A stretch of 64,000 bases of DNA, from the NCBI RefSeq assembly GCF_003614975.1, contig NZ_QZWI01000013.1, forward strand, positions 87,287 through 151,286, in the 5' to 3' direction. Numbering within the stretch: position 1 is the stretch's first letter; every line of letters begins with the position of its first letter. This stretch comes from Rahnella bruchi (GTDB taxonomy: Bacteria > Pseudomonadota > Gammaproteobacteria > Enterobacterales > Enterobacteriaceae). The notes beneath the pieces were generated by a model that saw only the letters and a program-made list of their open reading frames with translations, had not been told where the DNA came from and did no database searches. Below are positions 49,401 to 60,333 of this stretch, one piece after another. The position numbers were made by a program, and so were the translations under genes.

Positions 49401-51638
49401 TCAGCTGCCGTGAAGTCGCTTGGCTTCAATCACATCCGGCAGCTGGTTCAGTTTGGCAATCACGCGCCCCAGAACCTGCGGGTTGTAGATTTCGATATCC
49501 ATATCGATGGTCGCCAGCTGTTGCCGCGTATCGCTGCGGCTGGCAACGCCGAGCACGTTGACTTTTTCGTTAGCCAGAATGGTGGTGATATCACGCAGCA
49601 AACCGCTGCGATCGTTGGCAACCACACGCACCACCAGCGAATAGCCGCTGGAGTAGCTTTCGCCCCACACGGCGTCCACCACACGTTCCGGCGCATTCGA
49701 GCGTAAATCTTCCAGCTGATCACAATCGGCGCGGTGGATTGAAATCCCGCGGCCCTGAGTGATGTAACCGACGATTTCGTCACCCGGAATCGGCTGGCAG
49801 CAGCGCGCAATGTGGTGCATCAGATTACCGACGCCTTCCACCACCACGCGGCCATTATCCTTACTGCGGGTTGGTGGCGGCGTGGTTTTCTGCGTCAGCT
49901 GGCGCAGCGCTTCTTTATCCAGTTCTTCCGCGCTCGGCTTTTTCAGCTGCGATTGCAGGAAGTTGACCATCTGGTTGATGCGGATATCACCGTTGCCAAT
50001 CGCCGCCAGCACTTCATCCAGCGAGTTGACGTTATAGCGCGGCAGCAGCAGTTTCTCGGCATCTTTGATGCTGATATCCAGCCTGTCCAGCTCGTCATCG
50101 AGGATTTGCTTACCGGCAATAATGTTTTTATCGCGATCCTGTTTACGGAACCAGTTTTGAATTTTTGAGCGCCCGCGGCTGGTCGTGACGTAGCCCAGAC
50201 TCGGGTTCAGCCAGTCGCGGCTTGGGTTCGCGTGCTTCTGGGTGATAATTTCAATCTGATCGCCCATCTGCAACTGATAGGTAAACGGCACGATGCGCCC
50301 GCCGATTTTCGCCCCGATGCAACGGTGACCCACATCGCTGTGGATGTGGTAAGCGAAGTCGAGCGGCGTTGAGCCCATCGGCAGATCGATAACATCGCCT
50401 TTTGGTGTAAACACGTACACGCGGTCGTCGAAGACCTGGCTGCGCACTTCGTCGAGCATTTCGCCCGAATCGGCCATTTCTTCCTGCCACGCGATCAGTT
50501 TACGCAACCAGGCGATGCGCCCTTCGTAACCACCGCTGCGGCCACCGACCACGGCAGTGCCTTCTTTGTATTTCCAGTGCGCCGCGACGCCCAGTTCGGC
50601 ATCTTCATGCATCTGTCGGGTACGGATTTGCACTTCCAGCGTTTTACCGCGCGGTCCTAATACCACGGTGTGAATCGACTGATAACCGTTGGGTTTCGGG
50701 TTAGCGACGTAATCGTCGAACTCATCCGGCAGATGGCGGAAATGGGTGTGCACAATCCCTAACGCGGCGTAGCAATCCTGCAAACGCTCCACCACGATAC
50801 GCACGGCGCGCACGTCGAAGAGCTCGTCGAAGGACAGGGATTTTTTCTGCATCTTGCGCCAGATGCTGTAGATATGTTTCGGGCGGCCATAGACATCAAC
50901 TTTGATGCCCTCTTCCGCCATCGCATTTTTTACCGTCGAAACAAAGTCGTCGATGTACTGCTCACGATCGATGCGACGCTCGTGCAGCAGTTTGGCAATG
51001 CGTTTGTATTCGTCAGGATGCAGATAACGGAAGCAGAAATCTTCCAGCTCCCATTTCAGCTGACCGATACCCAGACGGTTCGCCAGCGGCGCATAAATAT
51101 TGGTACATTCTTTCGCTGCCAGAACACGTTCTTCTTCCGGCGCATCTTTCACTTCGCGCAGGTGTGCGATACGTTCGGCAAGTTTGAGCACCACGCAGCG
51201 GAAATCTTCCACCATCGCCAGCAGCATACGGCGGACGTTGTCCACCTGCTCGGAGGCCATGGAGTCATTTTGCGTGGCTTTCAGCTGGCGGATGGCGTCC
51301 ATATCACGCACGCCGTGCACCAGATCGGTGATGCCTTTGCCAAACTGTTGGGTCAGAGTGTCTTCGTCGATGATGCCGTCATCAACCAGCGGGAACAGCA
51401 GCGCCGCGCGCATACTGTCGTTATCCATGCTGAGGGTCGAGAGGATTTCGACCATCTCGAGGCCGCGCCACAGCAGCAGCGAGGCGTCAGGATGGCCCTG
51501 CGTTTGTTGCTCGCAGTAGCGCCAGGTTTCGGCTAAACGCTCACATGATTGCTGGCTGGACAGTCCTAAACTGTTAATCCAGTCGTCGAGCGCGAACTCG
51601 CCAGCCGTGTTCAGATGTGCACTTCTTACCGCAACCAT
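49401..51638 (-). CDS. relA: (p)ppGpp synthetase RelA
   Basis: RelA makes (p)ppGpp on stalled ribosomes. The 745-residue protein has an N-terminal pseudo-hydrolase domain lacking the HD metal site (LLFPLVDDGII). The synthetase domain (YGRPKHIYSIWRKMQKK, VANPKPNGYQSIHTVVLGP), TGS domain (VFTPKGDVIDLPMGSTPLDF) and helical/zinc-finger region (HIARCCQPIPGDEIVGY) follow, and a C-terminal ACT domain ends the protein. The length matches E. coli (744). It starts 9 nt after the rlmD stop. Confidence 0.98.
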   Translation of the reverse strand: MVAVRSAHLNTAGEFALDDWINSLGLSSQQSCERLAETWRYCEQQTQGHPDASLLLWRGLEMVEILSTLSMDNDSMRAALLFPLVDDGIIDEDTLTQQFGKGITDLVHGVRDMDAIRQLKATQNDSMASEQVDNVRRMLLAMVEDFRCVVLKLAERIAHLREVKDAPEEERVLAAKECTNIYAPLANRLGIGQLKWELEDFCFRYLHPDEYKRIAKLLHERRIDREQYIDDFVSTVKNAMAEEGIKVDVYGRPKHIYSIWRKMQKKSLSFDELFDVRAVRIVVERLQDCYAALGIVHTHFRHLPDEFDDYVANPKPNGYQSIHTVVLGPRGKTLEVQIRTRQMHEDAELGVAAHWKYKEGTAVVGGRSGGYEGRIAWLRKLIAWQEEMADSGEMLDEVRSQVFDDRVYVFTPKGDVIDLPMGSTPLDFAYHIHSDVGHRCIGAKIGGRIVPFTYQLQMGDQIEIITQKHANPSRDWLNPSLGYVTTSRGRSKIQNWFRKQDRDKNIIAGKQILDDELDRLDISIKDAEKLLLPRYNVNSLDEVLAAIGNGDIRINQMVNFLQSQLKKPSAEELDKEALRQLTQKTTPPPTRSKDNGRVVVEGVGNLMHHIARCCQPIPGDEIVGYITQGRGISIHRADCDQLEDLRSNAPERVVDAVWGESYSSGYSLVVRVVANDRSGLLRDITTILANEKVNVLGVASRSDTRQQLATIDMDIEIYNPQVLGRVIAKLNQLPDVIEAKRLHGS

Positions 51639-51647
51639 ACCCTCTCC

Positions 51648-53012
51648 CTACGTTTCTGACACAACGCCTGTGTCAGACGGGTTGATAAACAGAGCCATCG
51701 ATTCAAGGTGCCCGGTGTGCGGGAACATATCCAGCATACGCACCTGAGCTAAACGATAGCCCGCCTCCAACAAAATTTTACTGTCCCGCGCCAATGTTGT
51801 GGGGTTGCAAGAGACATACACCACACGCGCCGGGGCAAGCTTAACGATATGCGCCATCACGCCAGCAGCGCCGCCCCGCGCCGGATCCAGCAAGATTTTA
51901 TTGAAACCTTGCGCCGCCCAGGGTTGTTTACTGACGTCATCCTCCAGATTTTCGTGGAAGAAAGACGCATTTTCTAATCCATTATTCCGGGCATTATCTT
52001 GCCCATTCGCCACCAGTGTAGCAACACCTTCGACGCCGACAACCTGCTTAGCTCTTTTTGCCAGCGGCAGAGTGAAATTCCCCATTCCGCAGAACAAATC
52101 CAGCACCCTGTCTTCCGGCGTCAGTTCAAGCCATTGCAAGGCCTGTGCCACCATTTGCTGGTTAACGACATCATTGACCTGAATAAAATCGCGCGGACCA
52201 AATTTTAGATTCAAACCATCAATCTGATAATAAGGAGTTTCGCCGCATAAACGTTCCAGCGTGTCGCTGTCAGGCGCCAGAAAAATCGTTAAGTGATGTT
52301 GCGCCGCAAACGCCATCAGGCGCGCGCGATCCGCTTCTCTGAGCGGATCAAGATGACGCAGCACCATCAGCGGCCCCTTATCTGCCAGCACCAGTTCCAA
52401 ATGCCCGAGGCGCTTCGCCGCCGTCAGCGAGGACAAACATTCCTGCACCGGTACCAGCAGCTGTTCCAGTTCCGGCCGAAGCACCGGACAACGGGTGATC
52501 CCCACCAGGTCATTGGATCCTTCCTGACGAAATCCCATCACCAGCGGTCCGTTCCCCGGTTTTCGTCCCGGTTTCGCGCCAGCTGTCTGTAATCCCAGAC
52601 GCGCACGACGACGGTAGCCCCATTGCGGACCGGCAATCACCGGCTGAGGCTCGGCCACAACCCCGGTTTCCTGCGAAATCAGGCGCAGCAATGACGCGGA
52701 TTTGCTGCTCTGTTGCAGCGTCTCGCTGACATGCTGTTGCTGACAACCACCGCAGACCGAATAGTGCGGACACACCGGTTTCACGCGATCAGCGCTGGTG
52801 GTAAGCAAACGTTTCACGCGCCCCCTGGCGTACTTACTTTTATCTTCTGTTAAAGTGACTTCTGCCTGTTCACCAGGTAGTAAACCACTGACAAACACGG
52901 CTTTGCCGTTATGGCGCGCGACGCCCTGCCCGAAAGCATCAAGGTCGGTAGCGGTCACAGTTATCGTTTGCCGGGTCGTCACGCGGCGGTTCGGAGAGTA
53001 GAATTGAGCCAT
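51648..53012 (-). CDS. rlmD: 23S rRNA (uracil(1939)-C5)-methyltransferase RlmD
   Basis: RlmD methylates U1939 of 23S rRNA. The 454-residue protein has an N-terminal TRAM domain ([19 protein letters not shown]) and a 4Fe-4S cluster region ([16 protein letters not shown]). A SAM domain with [26 protein letters not shown] and the catalytic Cys in [13 protein letters not shown] completes it. It is upstream of relA and divergent from barA, the usual arrangement. Confidence 0.97.
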   Translation of the reverse strand: MAQFYSPNRRVTTRQTITVTATDLDAFGQGVARHNGKAVFVSGLLPGEQAEVTLTEDKSKYARGRVKRLLTTSADRVKPVCPHYSVCGGCQQQHVSETLQQSSKSASLLRLISQETGVVAEPQPVIAGPQWGYRRRARLGLQTAGAKPGRKPGNGPLVMGFRQEGSNDLVGITRCPVLRPELEQLLVPVQECLSSLTAAKRLGHLELVLADKGPLMVLRHLDPLREADRARLMAFAAQHHLTIFLAPDSDTLERLCGETPYYQIDGLNLKFGPRDFIQVNDVVNQQMVAQALQWLELTPEDRVLDLFCGMGNFTLPLAKRAKQVVGVEGVATLVANGQDNARNNGLENASFFHENLEDDVSKQPWAAQGFNKILLDPARGGAAGVMAHIVKLAPARVVYVSCNPTTLARDSKILLEAGYRLAQVRMLDMFPHTGHLESMALFINPSDTGVVSET

Positions 53013-53076
53013 TATTGTCGATTACACGCTGGTTTATTAAGCTTAGCTGGAGCTAATTCTCCCACATTGGAACCCC

Positions 53077-55827
53077 ATGACCAAATATAGCCTTCGCGCA
53101 CGGATGATGATCCTGATTCTGGCACCGACTTTAATGATCGGTTTGCTGCTCAGCACTTTCTTTGTAGTGCATCGCTACAACGAATTGCAGAATCAGCTGA
53201 CAGAAGCCGGAGCCAGTATTATCGAGCCTCTGGCGGTCGCGAGCGAATATGGTATGACGTTCCGTGAACGCGAACCGGTTAAGCGCCTGATCAGCCGCCT
53301 GCACCGCAATCATTCAGATATTGTGCGCAGCATCAGCGTGTTCGATGGCGACAATAAACTCTTTGCCAGCTCAACAACTCAGCATGACAGCACTCAGTTG
53401 CAGGTGAAACGCGTGGAAGATATTCCCAGTGACATCACCAAGGAACGTTCCGGCGATGCGCTGATCTTACGCACGCCTATTCAGGCCGAAAACCATACGG
53501 AAACCGACGACGCGTCTTTCAGCGCTTCGCCTGATCACAAGTTAGGTTACATCGCCATTGAACTGGATTTACGTTCGGTCAAACTGGCGCAGTATCAGGA
53601 AGCGTTCGTTTCCAGCATGTTGCTGCTGCTGTGTCTGGGTATCGCCACGCTGTTTGCTTACCGCCTGATGCGCGACGTCACCGGTCCAATCCGCAATATG
53701 GTCAATACCGTTGACCGTATCCGCCGCGGGCAGCTCGACAGCCGCGTGGAAGGCACTATGCCGGGCGAACTGAGCATGCTGAAAAACGGTATCAACTCGA
53801 TGGCGATGTCGCTGACGGCGTATCACGAAGAAGTGCAGCAGAACATCGATCAGGCAACGTCAGACTTGCGCGAAACACTGGAACAAATGGAAATCCAGAA
53901 CGTTGAGCTGGATCTGGCGAAAAAACGTGCGCAGGAAGCGGCGCGTATCAAGTCTGAATTCCTGGCCAATATGTCTCATGAGCTGCGTACCCCGCTCAAC
54001 GGCGTAATTGGCTTTACCCGTCAGACGCTGAAAACCCCGCTATCCCCGACGCAGGCTGATTATCTGCAAACTATTGAACGTTCGGCGAATCATCTGCTGA
54101 CCATCATTAATGACGTGCTGGATTTCTCAAAACTGGAAGCCGGCAAACTGGTACTGGAACATATTCCGTTCTCGCTGCGTGAAATGCTTGATGAAGTGGT
54201 GATTTTGTTGGCGCATACCGCTCACGATAAAGGGCTGGAGCTGACGCTGAATGTTCACAACAATGTGCCGGAAAACGTGCTCGGCGATCCGATGCGCATG
54301 CAGCAAGTCGTCACTAACTTGCTGGGAAATGCGATTAAATTCACGGAAACCGGCAATATTGATATCAACGTGGAACTGCGCTCACAGAACAATTTACAGG
54401 CTGAACTGGAAGTCCAAATTCACGACACCGGCATCGGGATTTCCGAACGTCAGCAGTCGCAGTTGTTCCAGGCTTTCCGTCAGGCAGATGCCAGCATTTC
54501 ACGCCGCCACGGTGGTACCGGTTTAGGGCTGGTGATCACTCAGCGGCTGGTGAAGGAAATGGGCGGCGATATCAGCTTCTACAGCCAGATCAATCGCGGT
54601 TCGACCTTCTGGTTCCACGTCACGCTGGAGCTCAATGAAAACCGCCACATCACACCGGTTTCAATGAGTCATCTTGAAGGTAAACGTCTGGCGTATGTCG
54701 AAGCCAACCCCGCTGCCGCAAAAGCGACGATGGAAATCCTGCAGGCCACTCCGCTGGATATCACTCACCGCACCACGCTGGCGGCGCTTCCTGACGCGTC
54801 TTACGACATCATGTTGTGCAGCATTCCGGTGAAACCCGATCAGGCTCTTTCCGATTACGACAGTAAACTGCAAAGAGTGTTCAGCATGACCCAGCATCTG
54901 TTGCTGGCGCTGCCGAGCCAGTTCCAGGTGGATGCCGAAGAACTGAAACGCCGCGGTGTCGAGGCGTGTCTAATCAAACCGATGTCGAGCATCCGTTTAC
55001 TGCCTCTGTTACTGAAAGAGCAGCAGGCATCGGTACGGGTGATCAACAGTGATGAGAACAAAACGTCACGCCTGCCCCTGACCGCAATGGCGGTGGATGA
55101 CAATCCGGCTAACCTCAAACTGATAGGCGCGTTGCTGGAAGAGCTGGTAGAAACCACCGTGCTGTGTCACAGCGGTGAAGAAGCGATTGAAGTTGCGCGA
55201 CATACTGACCTCGACATTATTCTGATGGATATTCAGATGCCGGATATCGACGGTATCCGCGCCAGCGAAATCATTCATCAGATGGCGCGTCACGCCAAAA
55301 CGCCGGTGGTGGCGGTCACGGCGCACTCGCTCAGCGGTGAGCGCGAGCAGTTGCTGAAACTGGGTATGGACGATTATCTGTCGAAGCCGATTGATGAAAG
55401 TATGCTGAAAAACGTGCTGTCACGGCATCAGACTCACCAGACGCAGCTGGATTCACCGTTGCAGGCCAGGGAAGAACTTGCGCCGATCAGCACGCTCGAC
55501 TGGCAGCTGGCATTAAGTCAGTCGGCCAATAAAGTGGCGCTGGCGCAGGACTTGCTGCAAATGCTGGTGGAGTTCCTGCCGCAGGTGGCCGAACGCGTTG
55601 AGGCAGTAACACGCGGCGAACCAGACGACGATATTCTGGCGCTTATCCACAAGCTGCACGGCAGTTGCAGTTACAGCGGCGTACCGCGCCTGAAACAGCT
55701 GTGTTTCTACATCGAACAACAGCTGCGTCAGGGCGTGAAAGTGGAAACACTGGAACCGGAATGGTTTGAACTGCTCGATGAAATCGACAATGTGAAGCGC
55801 GCAGCAGTAGCCTATTTACCGAGATAA
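53077..55827 (+). CDS. barA: Hybrid sensor histidine kinase BarA
   Basis: BarA is the tripartite kinase that phosphorylates UvrY/GacA and so controls CsrB-type RNAs. The 916-residue protein has TM1 (about 9-30) and a periplasmic sensor, then TM2 (about 175-195), HAMP and HisKA with His302 ([16 protein letters not shown]). HATPase ([26 protein letters not shown]), a receiver with Asp718 ([13 protein letters not shown]) and an HPt domain with His861 ([12 protein letters not shown]) follow. These positions equal those of E. coli BarA. UvrY is not in the window. Confidence 0.97.
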   Translation: MTKYSLRARMMILILAPTLMIGLLLSTFFVVHRYNELQNQLTEAGASIIEPLAVASEYGMTFREREPVKRLISRLHRNHSDIVRSISVFDGDNKLFASSTTQHDSTQLQVKRVEDIPSDITKERSGDALILRTPIQAENHTETDDASFSASPDHKLGYIAIELDLRSVKLAQYQEAFVSSMLLLLCLGIATLFAYRLMRDVTGPIRNMVNTVDRIRRGQLDSRVEGTMPGELSMLKNGINSMAMSLTAYHEEVQQNIDQATSDLRETLEQMEIQNVELDLAKKRAQEAARIKSEFLANMSHELRTPLNGVIGFTRQTLKTPLSPTQADYLQTIERSANHLLTIINDVLDFSKLEAGKLVLEHIPFSLREMLDEVVILLAHTAHDKGLELTLNVHNNVPENVLGDPMRMQQVVTNLLGNAIKFTETGNIDINVELRSQNNLQAELEVQIHDTGIGISERQQSQLFQAFRQADASISRRHGGTGLGLVITQRLVKEMGGDISFYSQINRGSTFWFHVTLELNENRHITPVSMSHLEGKRLAYVEANPAAAKATMEILQATPLDITHRTTLAALPDASYDIMLCSIPVKPDQALSDYDSKLQRVFSMTQHLLLALPSQFQVDAEELKRRGVEACLIKPMSSIRLLPLLLKEQQASVRVINSDENKTSRLPLTAMAVDDNPANLKLIGALLEELVETTVLCHSGEEAIEVARHTDLDIILMDIQMPDIDGIRASEIIHQMARHAKTPVVAVTAHSLSGEREQLLKLGMDDYLSKPIDESMLKNVLSRHQTHQTQLDSPLQAREELAPISTLDWQLALSQSANKVALAQDLLQMLVEFLPQVAERVEAVTRGEPDDDILALIHKLHGSCSYSGVPRLKQLCFYIEQQLRQGVKVETLEPEWFELLDEIDNVKRAAVAYLPR

Positions 55828-55848
55828 CATCCTGCGACAATTAGCAAA

Positions 55849-55877
55849 ACGCCCGGCTCAGTCCGGGCGTATTTTTT
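55849..55877. terminator. Terminator after barA
   Basis: A perfect 8-bp stem (ACGCCCGG / CCGGGCGT) with a 6-nt loop and a T-rich tail lies between convergent barA and the PLP-enzyme gene. Confidence 0.88.
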
Positions 55878-55893
55878 GTTCAAAATTCAGATA

Positions 55894-57201
55894 TCAGAAC
55901 CAGGTCGTCACCGCGCCGGTCACATCCCACTGCTCGTTCACCAGCAGCAGCTGACGCCATTTGTCAAAAGTCAGGCACGGATGGCTGATATCAAAAACCA
56001 GCATGTCGCCCACTTTCAGATCGGCGTTTTCCGGTATCGACATAAACGCGTGTTGATCCATCATCGAGAAGACTTTCCACTCTTCAGGCGCAGGGACTAC
56101 CGTGGTGTAACCCGCCTGTGTTGCGCTGCGCGGACGAAAATGTCCGGCGGCTTTCGGGTATCCGGCGTCATAACCGGCATCACGCTTACCGAAAGCGATA
56201 ATCGCCCTGCCCGGCTCCGGCAACGACTGCACCGCTGCCCAGACCTGCAACGCAGGCTGTAAACTGCTGTTCATCTCGCGCGCTACCGGATTACTGGTTT
56301 GCATCCGCACAAGCGCCGCCTGATACGCGCCGACATCATGAGTCACATAACAACCTGAACGCAGGATAATATCGAGCGTATAGCGTTTATCAGCATCCAG
56401 ATGTGTTTCTTCCCGCGTCAGTTCTTCTGCCACCACATCGAACCAGGCGGAACCGGCTCCGGTTAAAATCACCTGTGGCTCGGCGAATTCTCCGGCCTGG
56501 GCCAGCACTTGCGTACGGGTCATCACATGGCGCAGAAAACCGCGGATCACCGCCTCGTCATTGCTGACACCTTCGTAAAGCTCAACGCCTACCAGCGCCA
56601 GCGACTGCGGCCAGCGTTTTACTGCCGCCAGCACATCGGCTTCCTGTTCATCTGTGCGGATGCCGGTTCTGCCGCCCGCAATACCGTATTCAAACATCAC
56701 GCGCAGTTTCAGCTGCTGGCTGGCAAAGTAATGGCCGAGCGCGTCGGCGTTATTGGCCGAATCCACAATGCAGGTGAAATCGAAAGCCGGGTCTTCACGC
56801 ATCAGCCCGGCGATCATCGCCATATTGCCTTTGCCGACCAGCTGATTGGCCATAATCACTTTGCGCACGCCATGCGCGAACGCCGCGTTGACCTGCGGCG
56901 CCGTCGCCAGCGTAATGCCCCATGCGCCAAATTTGAGCTGCATCTGATACAGCTCAGGGCTCATGGTGGTTTTGCCGTGAGGTGCCAGTTTCAGCTGATA
57001 GCGCTGGATAAATTCGCGCATCCAGGAAAGATTGTGTTCGACTCTCTCTTCGAGCAGCACCGCGACCGGCAGGCTGACGTCTTCACGCAGAATATTCCAG
57101 CCCTGCCCGCGGATATCGCCCTTGCGCGCGCCGGCGCTCAGCGGCCCCAATCCCTTTGTCAGGGTATTTACCGGCTGCTGTGAAAAATCAATCTCTGACA
57201 T
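55894..57201 (-). CDS. Fold-III PLP enzyme, D-serine dehydratase / D-threonine aldolase-like
   Basis: The 435-residue protein belongs to the alanine-racemase-fold (fold III) DSD1/D-threonine aldolase group. The PLP lysine is probably Lys77 in LAPHGKTTMSPELYQ. Near the C-terminus DISHPCLTFDKW has His407 and Cys409 in the H-x-C arrangement that binds zinc in eukaryotic-type D-serine dehydratases. It probably removes the amino group of a D-hydroxy amino acid, but the exact substrate is unknown. It is monocistronic, between barA and the gar operon, with no dedicated regulator next to it. Confidence 0.82.
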   Translation of the reverse strand: MSEIDFSQQPVNTLTKGLGPLSAGARKGDIRGQGWNILREDVSLPVAVLLEERVEHNLSWMREFIQRYQLKLAPHGKTTMSPELYQMQLKFGAWGITLATAPQVNAAFAHGVRKVIMANQLVGKGNMAMIAGLMREDPAFDFTCIVDSANNADALGHYFASQQLKLRVMFEYGIAGGRTGIRTDEQEADVLAAVKRWPQSLALVGVELYEGVSNDEAVIRGFLRHVMTRTQVLAQAGEFAEPQVILTGAGSAWFDVVAEELTREETHLDADKRYTLDIILRSGCYVTHDVGAYQAALVRMQTSNPVAREMNSSLQPALQVWAAVQSLPEPGRAIIAFGKRDAGYDAGYPKAAGHFRPRSATQAGYTTVVPAPEEWKVFSMMDQHAFMSIPENADLKVGDMLVFDISHPCLTFDKWRQLLLVNEQWDVTGAVTTWF

Positions 57202-57262
57202 ACGTGTTTTCTCTCTGGCGGATGTTTCTAAAACCTATCGTAAAAACCGCGGAAATAAAATA

Positions 57263-57302
57263 CAAAAACCGGCGCAGGGATGGCCTGAACGCCGGTTTTT
57301 TT
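57263..57302 (-). terminator. Terminator of the garPLRK operon
   Basis: CCGGCG / CGCCGG arms with an inner CAGG / CCTG extension are flanked by A- and T-tracts. On the minus strand it follows the garK stop. Confidence 0.85.
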
Positions 57303-57318
57303 AACTGACTGCTGCCGG

Positions 57319-58458
57319 TCAGAGTTTTTGCGATAACTTAATAGTCGCGGCAATATTGCGCGCGGATTTACGCAGGTTGTCGGCGGCATTTTTCAGGGCG
57401 TCATCCAGCGTACAAATGCTGTAAAGCACACTGAAAACGGCGTCCAGCCCGTGGTCATAAACCACATCCACATCTTTTGTCAGACTACCGGCGATACCAA
57501 TCACCGGTTTGTTATAGCGCTTCGCCACCCGCGCCACACCAATCGGCACTTTGCCGTTCACGCTCTGGCTGTCGATACGCCCTTCGCCGGTGATCACAAG
57601 CGTCGCGTCTTTCACCAGTTCATCCAACCCGAGCGCGTCGGTCACAATCTCAATCCCCTGACGTAATTCCGCATGACAGAATCCGTAAAGTGCCGCGCCC
57701 ATGCCGCCCGCCGCACCTGCGCCGGGAACATGCTCAACATCAATGCCCAGATCCTTTTTGATCACTTGTGCATAATGATGCAGATAACCATCGAGCTGTT
57801 CGATCATCTCCGGTGTCGCGCCTTTTTGCGGACCAAAGATGGCAGATGCGCCGTCCTTACCGGTCAGCGGATTGGTCACATCACATGCGACTTCAAACCG
57901 ACATTTTTTTATCCTTTCGTCCAGACCGCTGATATCAATATGATGCAGCTTTTCCAGCTCGCCGCCGCCCTGACCAATCTGCCTGCCCTCTTTGGTCAGC
58001 AGTTTTGCGCCGAGTGCCTGCATCATGCCTGCGCCGCCGTCATTGGTCGCGCTGCCGCCAATGCCGATGATGCAATGTTTCACGCCATGATCGAGCGCTG
58101 AATGGATAAGTTCACCCGTGCCGTAAGACGTGGTTTTCAGCGGATTACGTTGCGCAGGCGGAACGCTTTCCAGCCCGCTGGCCGCCGCCATTTCGATAAA
58201 AGCGATTTTCTCATCACCTGACAATCCGAAAAACGCTTCGATCGGTTTCCCCAGTGGCCCGGTGACATTCACTTTAACGACGCGGCCTCCGGTGGCGGCC
58301 ACCATCGCCTCAACCGTGCCTTCGCCGCCGTCGGCAACCGGCAGTTTCACGTACTCCGCCTCGGGGAAAATCTCACGGAAACCACTTTCGATGGCTTTTG
58401 CCACATCCAAAGCAGACAAACTTTCTTTGTATGAATCCGGTGCGATCACTATTTTCAT
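57319..58458 (-). CDS. garK: Glycerate 2-kinase GarK
   Basis: GarK phosphorylates D-glycerate to 2-phosphoglycerate, linking galactarate and glucarate breakdown to glycolysis. I chose ATG at 58458 (MKIVIAPDSYKESLSALDVA, 379 residues) because the family begins there; a frame 26 codons longer is not conserved. Motifs include LPVADGGEGTVEAMVAATGG, IIGIGGSATNDGGAGMMQAL and LVITGEGRIDSQS. It is the last gene of garPLRK, 120 bp after garR. Confidence 0.95.
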   Translation of the reverse strand: MKIVIAPDSYKESLSALDVAKAIESGFREIFPEAEYVKLPVADGGEGTVEAMVAATGGRVVKVNVTGPLGKPIEAFFGLSGDEKIAFIEMAAASGLESVPPAQRNPLKTTSYGTGELIHSALDHGVKHCIIGIGGSATNDGGAGMMQALGAKLLTKEGRQIGQGGGELEKLHHIDISGLDERIKKCRFEVACDVTNPLTGKDGASAIFGPQKGATPEMIEQLDGYLHHYAQVIKKDLGIDVEHVPGAGAAGGMGAALYGFCHAELRQGIEIVTDALGLDELVKDATLVITGEGRIDSQSVNGKVPIGVARVAKRYNKPVIGIAGSLTKDVDVVYDHGLDAVFSVLYSICTLDDALKNAADNLRKSARNIAATIKLSQKL

Positions 58459-58578
58459 AAAGTCATTACCTTCATAAACTGCACGCGCCGATGTGGAAAA
58501 GCGTCCTGTCAGTTTTGCATCCTGCCTGAAGGGCAACGCGAAGCGAGTCTCAACTCAGGGTCGCGCTGCCGCCGCAGA

Positions 58579-59463
58579 CTAACGGGTAACTTCAACCTTC
58601 GCTAAGGTTTCATAATAGCGTGCAATGGCGCTATGGTCAGATTGCCCGTGACCATCCGCTTTCAGTGCCTGCATCATTTCCATGACCAGCGAGGTCAGAG
58701 GCAGTTGAGCACCGACGCCGTGTGAGGTGTCCAGTGCGTTGGCTAAATCTTTGATGTGCAAATCAATACGGAAACCCGGTTTGAAGTTGCGATCCATCAC
58801 CATTGGCGCTTTTGCTTCCAGCACGGTGCTGCCAGCCAATCCGCCACGAATCGCCTGGAAAACTAATTCAGGATCCACGCCCGCTTTGGTCGCCAGTACC
58901 AGTGCTTCAGACATGGCGGCAATATTCAGCGCCACAATCACCTGATTCGCCAGTTTGGTCACGTTGCCTGCGCCGATGTCACCGGTATGTACCACAGAAC
59001 CCGCCATCGCTTTCATGATCTCAAAGCATTTATCGAACACCGCTTTGTCGCCGCCCACCATTACGGACATCGTGCCGTCGATAGCTTTTGGCTCTCCGCC
59101 GGAGACCGGCGCATCGAGCATAGCGATTTGCTTAGCGGCCAGCGCCTGACTGATTTCGCGGCTGGCCAGCGGTGCGATAGAACTCATGTCGATTAGAATA
59201 GTGCCCGGACGCGCGCCTTCAATCAGACCATTTTCGCCCAGCGCCACTTCTTTCACCTGCGGCGAGTTTGGCAGCATGGTGATAATGACGTCAGAGACCG
59301 CAGCCACAGCTTTTGGCGTATCTGCCGCCGTTGCGCCCAGTTTGACGATTTCACCGACGGTATCGAGATTGCGATCCATCACAACCAGCTCATAACCTGC
59401 TTTCAGCAAGTTTTTGCTCATAGGCTTGCCCATGATGCCTAAACCAATAAAGCCAATTTTCAT
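58579..59463 (-). CDS. garR: Tartronate semialdehyde reductase GarR
   Basis: GarR reduces tartronate semialdehyde to D-glycerate with NAD(P)H. The 294-residue protein has the Rossmann motif IGFIGLGIMGKPMSKNLLKA, the substrate signature LDAPVSGGEPKAIDGTMSVM, and the catalytic Lys in NVTKLANQVIVALNIAA. It is very close to E. coli GarR, including the C-terminus LAKVEVTR. It is 37 nt downstream of garL. Confidence 0.97.
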   Translation of the reverse strand: MKIGFIGLGIMGKPMSKNLLKAGYELVVMDRNLDTVGEIVKLGATAADTPKAVAAVSDVIITMLPNSPQVKEVALGENGLIEGARPGTILIDMSSIAPLASREISQALAAKQIAMLDAPVSGGEPKAIDGTMSVMVGGDKAVFDKCFEIMKAMAGSVVHTGDIGAGNVTKLANQVIVALNIAAMSEALVLATKAGVDPELVFQAIRGGLAGSTVLEAKAPMVMDRNFKPGFRIDLHIKDLANALDTSHGVGAQLPLTSLVMEMMQALKADGHGQSDHSAIARYYETLAKVEVTR

Positions 59464-59500
59464 TCCGGTATCCTCTGTTTTTTGATGTTATGAGAGCTGA

Positions 59501-60271
59501 TCACTTGGTGAAGCGATCGCACAGCGCCTGCGTACCTGCACGGAAAACGCCTAAATCACTGCCGACGGCCACGAAGGTCGCGCCCCATTCCAGATAGCGA
59601 CGGGCGTCCGCTTCAACCGGTGCCAGAATGCCGCCAGGTTTCCCGTGCGCTTTAGCACGCGCAAAGATGTGGCGAATGGCAGCCTGAACGTCAGGGTGTC
59701 CGGCGTTGCCAAGATGTCCCATGCCTGCGGCCAGATCGCTCGGCCCGACGAAAATACCGTCGATGCCGTCTGTTGCGGCAATAGCGTCAAGGTTATCAAC
59801 GCCCTGCTGGCTTTCGATTTGCACCATCACTGCGATGTTGTCGTTGATGCTGGTGAAGTAATCCGGCACGGTACCGAACATGTTGCTGCGATGCGAAACA
59901 GACACGCCACGGATGCCCGCAGGCGGATAACGCGTCGATGCCACGGCCAGCTCGGCCTGTTCCTGTGTTTCCACAAACGGGATCAGGAAGTTATAGAAAC
60001 CGATATCCAGCAGACGCTTAATCACCACCGGATCATTAAATTGCGGACGTACCACCGGCGCGCTGCGACTGCCTTTCAGCGCCATCAGCTGCGGTACAAA
60101 AGTGGTCACATCGTTTGGCGCATGTTCGCCATCGAGCAGCAACCAGTCAAAACCCGCCACGCCGAGCACTTCGGTAGTAATCGGGCTGCACAGGGCTGAC
60201 CAGCAACCGATCAGCGTTTTCCCCTGCAGCAAGTCCTGGCGGAACCGGTTTGGAATCATTTGATTACTCAT
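59501..60271 (-). CDS. garL: 5-keto-4-deoxy-D-glucarate aldolase GarL
   Basis: GarL cleaves 5-keto-4-deoxy-glucarate to pyruvate and tartronate semialdehyde. The 256-residue HpcH/HpaI-type class II aldolase has [12 protein letters not shown], the metal and substrate region [20 protein letters not shown] and [15 protein letters not shown]. It lies in order between transporter garP and reductase garR. Confidence 0.97.
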   Translation of the reverse strand: MSNQMIPNRFRQDLLQGKTLIGCWSALCSPITTEVLGVAGFDWLLLDGEHAPNDVTTFVPQLMALKGSRSAPVVRPQFNDPVVIKRLLDIGFYNFLIPFVETQEQAELAVASTRYPPAGIRGVSVSHRSNMFGTVPDYFTSINDNIAVMVQIESQQGVDNLDAIAATDGIDGIFVGPSDLAAGMGHLGNAGHPDVQAAIRHIFARAKAHGKPGGILAPVEADARRYLEWGATFVAVGSDLGVFRAGTQALCDRFTK

Positions 60272-60333
60272 ATCTGGTATCTGACCTCATCAAAGGGGCA
60301 GAGCCGGAAGTCCGGAATGCCCGCATCAAAAAT

